A stretch of DNA of 64,000 bases, taken from assembly GCF_021018805.1 (NCBI RefSeq), contig NC_086254.1:2033001-2097000 (forward strand). The letters run 5' to 3'. Shown here in pieces: positions 38,451 to 52,900 of the stretch (position 1 is the stretch's first letter; each line of letters starts with the position of its first letter). A program made the position numbers and the translations under genes. The notes below the pieces were generated by a model. It was given only the letters and a program-made list of their open reading frames with translations. It was not told where the DNA came from and did no database searches. Source of the DNA: Prinia subflava (taxonomy: Eukaryota > Chordata > Aves > Passeriformes > Cisticolidae).

Positions 38451-38961
38451 GCAATAAATTAGCTTTCTTAATGATCTGAAAGTTCTGGCAGTCCCGAGCA
38501 GGATGCAATAACCTCTCCTGCAGTTTCTTCTCTCCTCCCCTCCCTGCTCTCATGGTGCCATCCCAGCGCCAAGCAGGGAAACCACAAAGGAAAAGCCATT
38601 AGAGAGGCAGCAGGCCATTACACTTAGCTGGTCAAGGGTAATTACCCTAATTAAAACACTGGTAGAGCTTGTAAATAGAAGCAAGTGACTTGCCAGCGAC
38701 AAATCCTGAACAACCCCTCTGCTCCCCCTGCCGTGTCACTGGTCAGGGCAGGACCCTCTGCCCCGGGTCTGCAGCACCTCTGACTGCGCAGAGCCATCTG
38801 CCACGGGGACACTCCTGGCACACCAAATGCAAAAATACCTGAGTTCCTGCAATGGCTTCGCAAGGAAACACTGCAAGAGAAAGTCCGAGAGTGCCCAAGA
38901 GCTGAGAGGAAACAATTCATGCTCCCATCCAGAGAAATTTGCTGGCCTCAGCAGCTTTGGT

Positions 38962-39036
38962 CCGGGCCAGGAGCTGGGTTTTGATGATCCCTGTGGGTCC
39001 CTTCCAACACAGGATATTCTGTGATTCTGTGATTTG
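38962..39036 (+). mobile_element. CR1 LINE, extreme 3' end
   Basis: Reads '...gatgatccctgtgggtccc', 'ttccaacacaggatattctg' and ends in two copies of the octamer attctgtg. This is the 3' terminus and characteristic 8-bp tail of a CR1 subfamily with a 'gatccctgtgggtcccttcc' end. Only about 75 bp remains. Confidence 0.85.
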
Positions 39037-39839
39037 GGTGCTGCCTCCCTTCACCCAGGCCCCACCCAAGTCATGCCCTTGGTTCTATTTCAAACATCTG
39101 AGTTCCTGGGGTAACTACGGCAAGACCGACACCTTGAACGAATTTCTGCTGGAGTTTTTGCCCTGTGAAGTCACCGTGGATCTCCCCCGTGCTTTGACAG
39201 AGTTGGGGTTTCACACCCAAAGCTGTTGGAGGACTCATGACTATGGATTTCACTCTGCTCTCAATCCCCTCTGTGCTGTGGAAACACGAGGCATTGCTGT
39301 GAGCTCTGCAAAGCTCACAAATCCCGCGACAAACCCTGCAGAATTTGGCTGCAAGCGTGCTGGATCCGCAGTTCCTGTGGGAGCTGCTGTGTGAGTATCT
39401 CCCCCTCACACGAAGGAAGGAGGAGCAGAGGGCTCTTTGCCTCGTGGCATCGCTCCAGGCTCTCTCAAAGCCTGCAATGGTGTTGCTAAAGAGCCAGTGA
39501 TCCAGGGCTGTGAGAGTTCTTGGCAAAAGCCTGTGCTGGATGGTGCTGAGCCAGGGAGAGAGGGAAGCACTGTGCATGAAGGGAGCCAGAGAACAGCCAG
39601 CACAGCTCTCACCTGGCTTCCCGGGGCACTGACAGTTCTGGGGCAGAAACCTTTCCTCAGGGGGAAAACACATCGCTTTTTCTTTACACAGAGGGACCTT
39701 TTGTACTGGGGAAAAAAGCACAGAAGATGACAGCTCGCTTGACATCGTCACCAGGCCAACAAAAAGACTGTGTCACCTGAGGCAGATCCGACACTTAGAG
39801 CACATGGGAGTGAGAGGGAAACGGGGAGAGAGCCACTCT
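39037..39839. other. Unique non-coding DNA
   Basis: No supported gene. A 226-codon minus-strand frame (39071-39751) has no domain. Confidence 0.4.
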
Positions 39840-40330
39840 TGGTGGCTTTAGCGAGGCTGCGCTACGGGAGAGGGCATAAAGCAGAGGGCCCCAGGGAATC
39901 ACAGGGCATCCATCACTGCAGGGGCCCAGAACGAGCCTCCCAGTGCCCCACCGGTGCAGCGAGGGCCGGGCCACTGCAGGGAGCTGCTGGGACACGGAAA
40001 GCGCTGTCAGGGCTCACACGGGCACGGCACAGGGAGCCGGGCAGGGCTGTAACCCCGCACCCGCACCTGGCTGGCACACAGACAAAGCCTGCTTTCATCC
40101 CCGCGGGCACGGCTGCAATCGCTGCTGCCCCTTTTTAACATTTTTAATTGCCTGCAAAGCCGAGGGGCTGCCGGGCAGGAGCCGGCCCCTGCTCGGCACA
40201 CAGCCTGCGCCCAGTCAGTGTCCCCAGACAGGGAGGGTCCCTCCCAGGCGCCGGCAGCGCTGCACAAACCCGGGATCCTTCGGCGAGGGGAACTCCGGGA
40301 CGAGGGATTCAGCGGGCTGGGGTTTGCAGA
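39840..40330. promoter_or_regulatory. CpG-rich patch, possible CpG island
   Basis: CpG words are clearly enriched compared with the flanks (for example 39855-39875, 39940-40110, 40150-40310), over about 490 bp and without obvious tandem repetition. Several 'ccggc' and 'gccggg' words are present. I found no first exon with a start codon and splice donor as good as the one at 17942-17989. It may be a distal promoter, an enhancer, or a GC-rich relic. Confidence 0.4.
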
Positions 40331-43300
40331 GGTGTTACCTTCATTTAGGGCAACCCCCGGAGTTTCGGGATTTGTGCCTAGGAGGCAGATGCAGGCCACT
40401 GAGTTAAAACTCGCTTCATGCCGTTCTGTCTCCCAGTTTGTTTTACCATCGCTGCCATACACTGACACTCTTGGGAGAGCAGCCAGGCGTGGTGGGAGAG
40501 CAAAACACACAAATAAGGCATTTCCTTATAAGAGGGAAAAATTAAGTTGTCACTCCAACTGGACCAACATTTGCTGGTATCTGTTACCGTGACAAGTGGA
40601 CAGTTTGAGCAGTGATCTCTCCAAACTACGGAACAGTTGGTGGGATGAAAAAAGCTCCCAGACCACTTGATGCAGGAGATGCATACCCTCAAAAGAAATC
40701 CATTTTTTGCTCAGTAAAAGCACTCCACCAGAGCAGGAGATGGCAGGAGCTGTCCTAAACCACAGCAGCAGGGTCTAGCTCACACCGATTGCTGCACTAC
40801 AGTCCTACACCAAACCAAGCTGCTGGGCACCAAGGCTGGACAGCCGCTACTCCACAGCCAACCTGTAAAAGTGAAATTCTGGAAGCACCAGAATTCACTT
40901 TAAAAAGTTAAGCTGCACCAGAGCAGCCGTGTTACCCAGCATTTTCCTACACAAACCCGTGCTCCACCCCCGCCACATGAAACTGCAATGTTTAAATACA
41001 CAGGCATATGTGATTCCTTACTTAGATCACACAAGGCATCAGTTACTGATGGAGGAAATGGCTGATGCAAAAAACTCCAAACCCACAGCACTCACCACCA
41101 GAAATGGTGTGATACAAGCTGGCCTCATCCCATTGATTTTAAGGCAAGTAATTCTCTCAGCGAGGACTGACCTGTGATACTTCACAGGAATGTGCTTCCC
41201 AAAGTGGATGAGCATTTGCACAATCAATAAAATGCACACATTCAATATCTCCCCAAAAGAAGGTCAATAACTGCAACAGGTATTGAGTTAGAAGTCACTC
41301 CCACAACAACATTGAAAGGATTAAAACCTTATTCCCCTTATCCGTGTATTCTTCTCCTTCTCACATCACAGCAAGCAACTAACCTTCAGAGACCAAAGCA
41401 GAAATAAATAAAGAAGCCAAGACCAAAGATCAACCAAGATTTTGACTTTGCAAATTCACAGTATTGACAGCACTGCCCTTGAGCACAAGCCCAAGAGCTG
41501 GGAGGAATGGGTTTATATCCAGGCTCTACAGAAACCCTCTCTGAACCTTGCACTCTAAGCTCTGCAGTGAGCAGGAATGAAGGACCCTTATTAAAATGAG
41601 AAGCTAGCACTTAGGACTGTTAGTAAATAAAAATTTAGGATTCTTAGTATATACAAATCCGTAATAAAATGCCTGTGACAGCAGGTTAATTCACAACATC
41701 CATTTCTTTTGATCATGATTTGTATTTTCACATAGTTCCTAAAACTACTAAAACTAAGACAGATTTTCCTCTAATACCTCAATATTTCCATTGAAACTAC
41801 TGTTCTACACCTTTTCTTTTTTTTTTTTTTTTTTCCCAGAAATAAACCCTAATGAATCAAAATGGGATCTTTCTGGACACTGTAGCACCAAGGAAGATTT
41901 CAGTGTTTGCCAACAGGAACACAGTATGGTGTCTTAGTTCAGATGCTAAACCTACAAATGGAACACTTCTAGACTGATACCAGCATGCCCCACACTCACA
42001 CTGCTGCATTTGTGTTATTAATAAAAGACTGTTATTCGTACATACAAATGTGTCCCACACTATTTCACCTCAAACATCATTTGGGTGTTGCAAATTGCTT
42101 GTCTCTTTTTAGAGCACAACTTGCTTCCGTTTCACACTGATTTGCGGGATATGGAAACCACAGGACATGTCTGAGAGATAAGACAGAACAAATTGTAAAC
42201 CTAGGAGTATTTATCACAAACCCCACATTTTCTACTGCTGTAGCCACTGCCTTTTTTCTTCATAGTTGTTATTATTTGCCCCTATATAATGGAAAGCTAA
42301 ATACTCCCATTTTCTACTAGGCTTTTAACCTGCCTTGGCATATTTAATCTGACAAAGAACAGCATGAACTGGTCACAAGTGTGCAGAAGAATTCACTATT
42401 TTAAAACAGGTTTTCAATAGAGAGCCCTGGCCCATTCATAAATGCAGTTCTAAATAATTTCTAAGCTGGAAATGATGCTTTCCATTAGCATCCATACCTA
42501 CGTGAGCCAGAGGGGCACACACTGCAGCTCATGCTCTGAAATGACTGGGCATGGTTGTCTCAGGTGTGTCTTGCACCACAACATACAGAAAACCCATCTT
42601 TTCTCATGATTTCCTAAAGACAATATACATAAAACATACATACAAACATGCAACACTGCCTTTGTCAAGACAGCCATGCAGTAACTCTGTTAGAAATACA
42701 CATTAAGCACTCCTATCAAATGACCACCATATCAAACCCCCTCATCTTTAACTCATCTAGCCCAGCCTGGCCATGGCAAATTACTCACATACACATTTTA
42801 AAGGCAAGTTACAAAACCCCAGCGTGAGGCAGTTCACATTGGATCTCCCAAACTTAATTTTGAGCCACAAGACAAACACTTTCAACATAATTATCACTAC
42901 CATATGGGCAGCTCTGCTATTGTGCTGGTTCTAATTAGGATTGTATATGTTACACATGTTGAAAGAGTTTGCAAATATGTTTTGTGGTTGACAGTTAAGC
43001 TCAGTATTTAAAGTAATGTGAACTTTTGTATGTTTACATTGCATTTGCTGTAACAAATACATCATGTGCATAATAAACGTACATATGTGCACATATACAT
43101 GCATACACACTATTCTGTTTTAGCAAAATAAACATAAAACAGGTGTCAGAAATGTCAAAACTTGTAACTGGAATAAACACATTCACCAAAAATTTAAATC
43201 CAGTGCAGTCCAACTCAGCTATTGGCTTGTACAGACAGGGTCCAGAAGTATTTCCACTTTCTTACTGACATGCATTACTCATTGAATATTGGTGTTTACA

Positions 43301-45914
43301 TCTGTAATCTTGTACATGCTACTCAAAATTTGGAATTAACTTCTCCAAGAAGTTATCTGTGTATCTATCGAGACATAGGTTTTTACCAACAAAAGAATGG
43401 TATATGCAATTCAAAGACAGAAAATAAAATTTGTCTTAAAATGTTGGAATGGTAGAGCACAAAAGCCACTGGAGTAGAGGCGTAGAATGGCAAAGTATCA
43501 ACAGCACACAGGTAAAGAACAAAAATCAATCCTTTACAAGTACAAAGCCTGGGGCAATTAATTTAATTCTAAAACCTTATACAAATATGCCAGGCATGCA
43601 GCTGCTGTCTGTGAATTGCAAGCAGGGCTTTGGAACTCTGCTTTCCCAATCATTATTTTATTAGACGTGTGTACCTCTCTCTTTTGATTTGCGAGAGCCT
43701 TACAAGATGTAAGAGCAGTACACAGACACATTTAATTGCTAATGATACTGTGCTCTGTTTCAAGTTTCAGCATTAGCATCTCAAGGTAGAAGAGCATTAC
43801 AACCCTTTCAAGCTTTAAAACCCACTTTTCACGTAAACACATTACAGCCTGAGCTTCCCTTTCGAGTCTTTTGTCTTGCTCTCACCCTTCAGTTCAAAGT
43901 CATAAAATAACAAGATATCTCAATATTAGATAACTCCTGATACTGCTTTGAAGCAAAGCACCAGTCTCTATCAATAACACACAGGCATCTCTGAGCACGA
44001 CCTGCTTGCCTGCACGGGGGTAAGACGCCACAATTTTCACCTATTCAAAGAGACTTCTGAAGGCTCAGGCCACCTAAAAATGGATGGAATGGTTGTCTCA
44101 ATGCTCCTTGTCCAGGGCAGGCTGCACAGGGCAGGTGTGGGAGCTTTGCATCCTCTCTGCCCAGACAGATTCCAGTGTCCTGCCAGGAGCACAGGGCAGG
44201 GCAGCCCTGACACACCTGACCCATGGGCACTCTCCTCTCCCCAGAACAGAACAGAACAAAAGTGAGCACCCCCCGTGCTTCTCACAGGCACAGAGATGCC
44301 ATTCAGACCCAGCAGGATGCAGGCAGCCAGCTGGAGTCCAGCTAGCAGAGCAGGGATGTGCTGCAAGGAAACCACCACGCTTCCAGAAGCAGAACTGAGT
44401 CCTTGATGTAGTAAAATTAAGTATTGATGCACACTTGAATGCACCAATTTAATCCTGCCAGTCTACCTGAAGGATCTGCCTCCACCATTCCAATAGGCTG
44501 AAATAAAAAACTCAGCCTAACACATTAACTGTCAATCTCAGGTTGGATATTGGTGGATATCAGCTCACATACCCTATCATATTTAATACAAGTTATGCTG
44601 GTTTGGCATTATAAAATTATAAAATTATTTGCAACCACATTTGAGGAGTAATCAAGATAGAGGAGAGGAGCGTGAAGTGCTTCCATGGTAGGACAGACTG
44701 CAGTGTAAGCTTATTCCTTGTTAGATAGCAGAGAATCAATCAGGAGGGGAAAGTCTGTAGGAAGCCACGCTGTGCTGGATGTGTGTCAGGATTCTGCTCC
44801 TCATCACTAAAGGGGAAGTGAGGGAGAAAGATGAGAAACAGCTAATCTTTAGTTGTAGGAGTTACAGGTTTACAAAGAGAGACCTGCCCTTCACCAGAGT
44901 TAGGGAAATTCTCTAAATGTGTGCAAAATAAGAGAAAAATATTCATTTCCATATCTCACTACACTCCACAGAATTAGTAACTCCACTGGAAAAGACACAT
45001 AATTTCTAACCTTCAGGTTAATCCATATTTATAATGAAGATGTCATAATTAGTGATCTCTACCACTCCCATCCAGCCATACTAAAACATTTCAACACTTC
45101 TTAGTCCATTAAAACATAATCACGGCTGAATAATACATCAGTAAGGCTGATCACAGGCAAAATAGAGTTTGTCAGTTCTCCTGCTCCTAATCTGCTACAG
45201 CAGCCAAACCTGGCGTATTTCACAGGACCCAATAGAGAATTGAGTTCCCCATTTCAGCTGCTCTGAGGGCTGGTGTTTGAGGTGATGGCAAGGAGGAGCC
45301 ACTGCTGCCTTTGTGACCTTCAGTCATGTACAGCAGCACCCAAGGATGATTGTGATGATGCTGAATGGGATCACATTCCCTCTGCAAATCCCCTTGCACT
45401 TCACCAAGTAGGTTTTAATAAGGAAAGTTTTCACAAGCTTCAGAGGAGGAGCAGGGTGACCCCAACAACTTCCTGGGCTCTGTCTGCTCCCCAGGACTTA
45501 TCTTGATTTCTGTCATTTTGTGGCAGTGGCCCCTTAGGGTACTGACCCAGGCTGTCACTCAGAACAGACCACAAAGATTTCCCAACACCAAACCCTTCCT
45601 TCATTCTTTTCCACAACCACAAAAGCAATTAAAGCATTGCCATTCACATTCCCATTGTGGGCCCCCCACTGACTGCCCAAAGGAAGTAGGGGGCAAGTGA
45701 CACCTTTAGAAGTGTAATTTCTGTTTCTCTAAGAAAGGTTTCTATCCCTGTATCAGAGGTTTTGACAAATTTGGTGTTAACTGAAGTTTTACTGGATATG
45801 GGAGAAGGATTCATCACTCACTGTGAGTCAGTTACAGTAACTAGAGCAGCCAACAGAAAAAGGGAGAGAGGCAGTACACAGGTCTGCTTTTCTCTCACAG
45901 ATTTTCTATTTTCA
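40331..45914. other. Unique non-coding DNA
   Basis: AT-rich, no supported exon. Contains a T run of about 23 (41812-41834) and an alternating purine-pyrimidine stretch (43060-43112) with 'gtacatatgtgcacatatac', which could favour unusual helix forms. Confidence 0.4.
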
Positions 45915-46010
45915 AATAGAACCACATGATTTGGGTTGGAAGGGACTTACAGATAATTTAGTTCCTCTGTCATGGACAGGGACAGCTTCCACCAGACCAA
46001 ATTGCACCAG
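45915..46010 (-). mobile_element. CR1 LINE 3' end fragment
   Basis: On the plus strand it reads 'aatagaaccacatgatttgg', 'gttggaagggacttacag', 'catggacagggacagcttcc' and 'accagaccaaattgc', the reverse complement of an avian CR1 3' end. It is short and moderately diverged. Confidence 0.85.
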
Positions 46011-46424
46011 AGAGCATGTTTGACTCTCAACAAGCCACACCATCAGCCCCTTGCCTCTCAGCAGAATACACGTTCACTTCCAGTCCTGCCATCAGACCTG
46101 TGTGAATGCTCTGAATATTTTCAGACTCTCACTGCGTGGAGTCAAAGAGCTGCTCTGCACAAGCAAAGCCAATAAATGCCACTTTGGTGAGATAGGAGAA
46201 TAAACCCTGGAACTGTGGTTGGAACTCTGGTTCCCTGTCAGCTTATCCTGTGGCTGCCTTTGTTTTCTGCCTTCTCTTCTGCTTGTTCACGTGGCAGGAG
46301 GAATCCAGCAATGAGCAGGTAATGTCTGATCAAAACTGGAATCTGCTACTTGTTAACTACAAAACCAGAAAACACCCCAAACCTTTCCCCTAAACAAGCA
46401 TTCTTTGCCAAGGGCAGTAAATAA

Positions 46425-46812
46425 TAGAATCACAGAATGGTTTGGGTCAGAAGGGACTTTAAAGCTCACCCATCCCACCCCTCCATGGGCAGGGACACCT
46501 CCCTCTGTCCCAGGCTGCTCCAGCCCTGTCCAGCCTGGCCTTGGGCACTGCCAGGGATCCAGGGGCAGCCACAGCTGTGCCAGGGCCTGCCCACCCTCCC
46601 AGGGAACAATTCCTTCTTAATATCTAGTATAAATTTCTTCTCTTTAAGTTTCAAACAATTCTCTCGTCCTATCATTACCTGCTCACGTAAAAAAAATCCC
46701 TCTTTTTATAAGCTCCCTTTAGGCGCTGGAAGGGGCTCTAAGGTCTCCCTGGAGCCTTCTCTTCTTCAGGCTGAACACGCCCAGCTTTCTAATCCTGTCT
46801 CCAGAGCAGAGG
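46425..46812 (-). mobile_element. CR1 LINE 3' end, about 390 bp
   Basis: The left edge reads 'aatagaatcacagaatggtt', 'tgggtcagaagggacttt' and 'ccatgggcagggacacc', then 'cagcctggccttgggcac' and 'ccacagctgtgccagggc', then 'aacaattccttcttaatatc', and at the right 'ctcttcttcaggctgaacac'. This is the full order of the CR1 3' region on the minus strand. The 3' tail points left and the truncated 5' end lies near 46812, next to the CpG block. The 30-40 bp around 46630-46690 retain the AT-rich middle seen in intact copies. Confidence 0.95.
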
Positions 46813-46849
46813 AAGAAAATAAAAAAGGAAAGAAAGGGAGAGGATAGGA

Positions 46850-47005
46850 AGGCAGCGAGCCCGGCGTGCCCGGCTGGTTGCGGCAGTTCCGCGGCGCGGC
46901 CCGCAGGGGGAGCCCCAGCGCCGCCCAGGAGCCGCCCGGGCCGGCCCGGGCCTGAGGGGGAAACGACGGCGCTGGAAGGGCCCGCGGAGAGCCGGAGGGG
47001 AGAGG
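46850..47005. promoter_or_regulatory. Very CpG-dense block
   Basis: More than 20 CpG dinucleotides occur in about 150 bp, including 'ccgcggcgcggcccgc' and 'cgggccggcccgggcc'. It is bounded on the left by a minus-strand CR1 and on the right by the 32-bp array. I found no start codon with splice donor inside it. It could be the core of a CpG-island promoter, an insulator or a GC-biased relic. Confidence 0.55.
46897..46915 (+). promoter_or_regulatory. CTCF-like binding motif
   Basis: The 19-mer 'cggcccgcagggggagccc' aligns without gaps to the vertebrate CTCF consensus (ggccaccagggggcgc core). The invariant 'ggcc' and 'agggggNgc' parts agree, and differences fall mostly at tolerant positions. 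It sits at the centre of the CpG-dense block. Occupancy cannot be inferred from sequence, and CpG methylation could block it. Confidence 0.5.
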
Positions 47006-47227
47006 GGCAGAGCGGGAGAAACCTGCCCTGGGAGCGGGGCAGAGCGGGAGAAACCTGCCCTGGGAGCGGGGCAGAGCGGGAGAAACCTGCCCTGGGAGCG
47101 GGGCAGAGCGGGAGAAACCTGCCCTGGGAGCGGGGCAGAGCGGGAGAAACCTGCCCTGGGAGCGGGGCAGAGCGGGAGAAACCTGCCCTGGGAGCGGGGC
47201 AGAGCGGGAGAAACCTGCCCTGGGAGC

Positions 47228-47232
<5 letters not shown>
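47004..47232. repeat. 32-bp minisatellite, seven essentially identical copies
   Basis: The word 'aaacctgccc' recurs at 47019, 47051, 47083, 47115, 47147, 47179 and 47211, a constant 32-bp spacing. The unit contains 'gagcggggcagagcgggag' followed by 'aaacctgccctgg'. I see no base differences among copies, so expansion or homogenisation is recent. Since 32 is not a multiple of three and the minus strand has no stops, two overlapping minus-strand frames of about 170 codons arise; they are not genes. Confidence 0.96.
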
Positions 47233-48135
<903 letters not shown>

Positions 48136-48145
48136 TGAGCAGGAA

Positions 48146-49860
48146 AGCCAAAGGATGGGGGAGGAGTGTTTTCCCTGCCTTAAGGACTGCTTTCAACTAC
48201 AGAAGTAACTAGAGAATGCTTCAGCGGAGATCACCTGGTGGTGGAGAATACTGGCTGCAGCTCTTGGTACTCGGAGAGTTAATGCCAAGGGCCCCAATGC
48301 CCAGCACAGTTACTGCTGGAAACACACCCTCGTCCCTGCCCTGCAAGCCCACAGACACCCTGGGAAAATTCCTTCATGAGCACCAGCATGCTTTGTGTTG
48401 ATGTAAAAGAGCAAGCAACAATTTTCACAAGAGCTACAAAGTCTTGCCCAAAAATAAAATTTAAATTCTTTCAATCATAGATAAAAGGGCTTTTTTATTT
48501 TATACATGTATAAATATATATATGTTATTTACACCCTATTTATTTGCTTTTTACCTCTTTCTGACCTAAACCCATCCCTTTTAGCACAAAACTTCAATCA
48601 GGACATTAAAAAATAAGAGGGAAGTCAACACAGTACTTAAAATTGAATATCCGAGTCACTGAAGTAAATCAAACATTAGAAATATTGTAAATAACCAGAA
48701 TTGTGTAGCGTATTGGATGGACAGATATGTCAAAGGGCTGACTGCCCCCACTCCCCACGTGTGCAAACACAACTCTCATCTGCCAGCAGCAAAATCTTCC
48801 CAAGTACTTTAACGACCACTCCTTCTTCCTAAAAAGCCTTTCTGGATAGAAAATGAAAAAAAAAAGTTCTTCATTTCGCCTAGCAGGCTGTAGACGTCCC
48901 AGTTCAAGGGTGAAAGGAAGGACAAGGAGAAAATTGCCTTTCCCCTCCAGTGCAAGTCAAACATCTGAAACGTATCCAGAACAGGTTTGTGCTGCAGCTC
49001 CCACGCTGGCAGTGCCCTGTGCACTGCCCGGCCACGAGCGTGCCTGCAGCAGGGCCTCCCTCTGCTCCTCCACAGCTCAGCAGGAGCTCCACGGGCTGAG
49101 CCCTGCGCTGGCACAGCCCCCACTCCCCAGGGCTGTGTCACAGAGCTCCTTCCAGTGCCCCTTCTCCCACAGCACCCCCACGCCAGCTCAGGATGCTCCA
49201 GCCACGGGACCGGGCAAGGGGCTGAAGGAGAGCTGTGAGAAAAATCCATGGATCTCCAGTTCTCTTTGTTTCAGGAGAACCTTTTCGTTTCGTTGTGCTT
49301 GGCTCCGAGTCTCTGGTTTTATCTTGCACTTCACACTTAAGGAAACCCAGCCAGGCCTGCCAAATACTACAAGGTTTTCTGTCAAAACTTGGACAAGCTG
49401 AAAAGTTTTACATTCTTTTAACCGTAAACCTTAAAGCAACTCAGACTTTTATTTTACTCGCAGCTAAGTTTGAGTGTTCTGTGACACTTGGCCAACCTGG
49501 CTTCAGTTTTCTGTCTGAGGTTTCATTACGAACTCCTAATTCCAGAACAGAGTAATTAATACTTGTATTAATAGTATCTATGGTAAAAAGATTATAGGAC
49601 TTGGAAGAATGACTCTGAGTGCAATTTGCTGTCCAGCAGACTACATGCAGTCCAAAAAGGAGATCAGTCCTCTAATTCAACTTCCAAAGCTGTGTTCTAA
49701 CAAAAAAGCAAAGGCCTTTGGAGACCCAACTGCAGGACCATTCCCTCAGCTGGCTTGAGCATGTTTGCCTGTTCTCCATGTTACAGGAACAGCCCCAGAG
49801 CAGAGCCCAAGGAACTGCAATGGACAGTGGTTTCTGTTCCCAGAAATTACTCGCTCAGTG
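48146..49860. other. Unique non-coding DNA
   Basis: Contains an AT-rich run with 'tataaatatatatatg' (48495-48545) and a GC-richer stretch (48980-49230). No supported exon. Confidence 0.4.
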
Positions 49861-49864
49861 TGAC

Positions 49865-49960
49865 ACAACACTTTGGGTTGGAGGGCCCTTGGGGATGACC
49901 TCATCCAAGCCCCACTCCAAGCAAGGCTTATTCAGGAGAGATGTGGCTGCTCAGGGGAGA
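49865..49960 (-). mobile_element. Possible old CR1 3' end
   Basis: The plus strand reads 'cactttgggttggagggccc', 'ttggggatgacctcatccaa' and 'gccccactccaagcaaggc', which resembles the reverse complement of a CR1 3' end ('ggttggaagggaccttgggg', 'atcatccagtcc'). Divergence is high and only about 100 bp can be aligned by eye. Confidence 0.5.
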
Positions 49961-52900
49961 GGGGGATGGCCCAAGGATGCAGATCCCACAGCCTCTGGAC
50001 CGAAGGGACCTGCCTGCCTCCTGGGCAGATCTGAGCTGAGCACTGGGCTCTGTCTGACCTTCCCAGCTTTGTGTTGCCCGTGCTCCTCACCGCTCCTCTG
50101 CTGGCACTGCACGTGAGAGCCAGTCTGGAACCACAGTGGGGACACAGATCACACCCCGCTGGGTACACATGCCAAAGCTGGAATTTCTGCTGTCCATTTC
50201 CCTTATTTGCTAATTGGCCCCAAAATACGATGGTGCTTTAGAGCCTGAAGATTAAATATGAACAGTAAGTGGTGGCACCCTGCAGGCTGGGCAGCAGAGA
50301 GTGCAGAACACTTCTGAAGGAGGAGCTGCCAACGCTCTGCCAGGTGGGCTTGGACTGTGGCAGCCACTCAGCTGGGTATCAGTGGGACTGGGAGCGTGAG
50401 GAACTGTTACACAGGCTTGTTATGAAGCTCAAATGTTTTCATTAACATAAACGAGCAGAAGTTAGGTTAATAATCTGAACACACTGACAGATGTTCAACA
50501 AACACTTGGCATTGCTGCAGCCAGAACAAGAAAGAATTCAGTGTTATCTTGGAACAGCCTGCAGAACAACACAACGCGAAGCAGCAAAGCTCTGGTACCA
50601 GCTTAGACACATGAATACACAGAAAAGCCAGGCTCTCTCCTAGCACAGGCCCAAGAGGCACCAGGGTACAACTCAACCCTGTGCGCAGACCTGAAAATTT
50701 TGCAGCTCATAGAAAAAGAGATTTTACTTTCAATGCAAGTAAACAGCACTGCAGTGGGGGCAAGGGACAGGCTGCTCCTGAAGGAAAGTCAAATCTCCAC
50801 TGCTTTACACTAAATTAAGGCATCTCTTGAATTTTGTCTTAATTCAAGTTCTGTTCAAATTCAATCCAAGGCAAGTTCCAAACAGAAAAAAGGGCTCTTA
50901 CACCCCTCAAAATGTCATTACTGTATAGAGACACAGGATTAGTAAAAATGATGAATTTGGGTGGAACAGTGACTAGAATACATTTTGGTCAAAAAAAAAA
51001 AAAAGCTAAAACCCACTAAACTCTCATTTCACAGTTAATAGAAAAGCTCAGGGAACACCATGTGTGAGAAATTCCATCAGGATCAGGGAACTGGCCATGA
51101 CTGGACAGCACTAACCTCAATACTGATGGTTCCTGGATGGTTTGGGGTACCTGTGTTGGAAAGCTTCAGATGGGGTTTTTTAATGTGTTAACACTATTCA
51201 CAAGTGTAAGGGAAATAGTAGGATCTAAAGCTTGTAAATGAGCTACAATGTTGGAGGAGCTAAAGATTAGATCAACCTGTGTTGCTTCACTTTACAAGTT
51301 AAATATTTTTCTTAAAGTGCTAATCCAATCCAAACAAGGGTTTGATTCTAAATTAAACAAACTCCACTTTTATTGGTATTAACAAAAATATGCAATGCTA
51401 ATTTCAGCAGGCAAGCACTAACAAGAGCAGCTATGCAGGCTGTGCTTTCTCCAGGGCAAAGAAAGAAGGACATTAACTTCAATTTCCTTTTTGCCAAGCA
51501 AAATGCATTATATTACAAAATCCACTGTGAGGTTTATTAAAAAAAAAAACCCTGAAACAAACAACAAAACAAACCCCCAAATTTCCTATACACCCATGTT
51601 TTTAAAGAGTCTTTAAAAAACCCCACTTTTATTGCATCTCCACTTGTGATTCAATTTGCTGTCAAAGGTCATGAGCTAAAATATACAGTTTACGCTAAAA
51701 GCAGGAAGCGGGGTAAGTAATTGAATAACATCAGGAAATGGAAGAATACTGCCATTTTCCTAATGGATATAGTACAAGGTTTACTCTCTCCAAATTTAAT
51801 TCTAGGAGCTCCTGTAGTAAGGGCTTTATTTTTCTTCAGCTTGAATTTTAGTCTACAAGGTTTAAAGCAAAATCCTCGTGCAATCAAAAGAACAAAATAC
51901 CACAGCAGCTTTATTTTCTAACAGACAAAGATGATCATTTCTGCAGGAAAGAGAAACCCCCCATCAACAGTGTCTGAAAACAGAACGGCATAGCAGGTTG
52001 GCTGCTTAATATACATGGGCTGGAAATAATTCTACTAAATCAGAGTTCTGAATTATTCATGAAAAACAGATTTTCATGATTTAAATTAGAAAGACTTAAA
52101 ATTACAAGCCTTGCATTGCTATGGATAGGTAAGATCTCTTTCCCCCTAAGCGATGTTACAGTCTCATACAGCTCCACTCCTGGAAATGCTTTATGATCAG
52201 TCTGAAACAGTACAAAATCTCCTGACACTCACTCCTTCTGGAAACAACACACCCTCTGGTATGTGCTTCAGACCAGTAATAGCCTACCAGTAATGATTAT
52301 ATCAAAATACATCATTATGATAATGAACAAAGTTTGAAGGGATCGTTTTCAGTATTTATTGCATATTAAAGCACAGGTTCTTTTAAAATGTTGGAAGCAC
52401 AAGCCTCAGTACTGCAAATAAACTCTTTCCATCATGGAAAGCACTGCACTTCTTACAGGAAGCATCAGACCACAAATCTGACTTCAGATCTTTCCAAAGC
52501 ATTTTGTAACGATACACAATCCAGCTCCCTCCCTGTACTGTTACTGATTTATGAAGACAATGCCATTAATAAGCTGAAGGCTTGCACTGCTTCCTGGGAG
52601 CTGTTATCCACTCATTCCACACAAATCCAGGCAGCTGCCATGGCTCCAGCGCTTTGCATTAGAAGTTATTAATATTCATTCTTCACACAGGTACAACCTT
52701 TCATCTAGAGATCTCCAAACTCTGCACAAATTCTCCAATTAAACCTATCTGCCTTGATTAGGAACTGGTAGACAAGTTCTTCCTGATTAAACACCATTTC
52801 CCTGCAGGATGAGCCCTGTGGGCTGGGGCAGAGCCCAAGGCGGGTCCCGGCGCAGCTCCAGCCCGGCACTGCGGCCGTGCCCCTCGCAGGGGTCACATCT

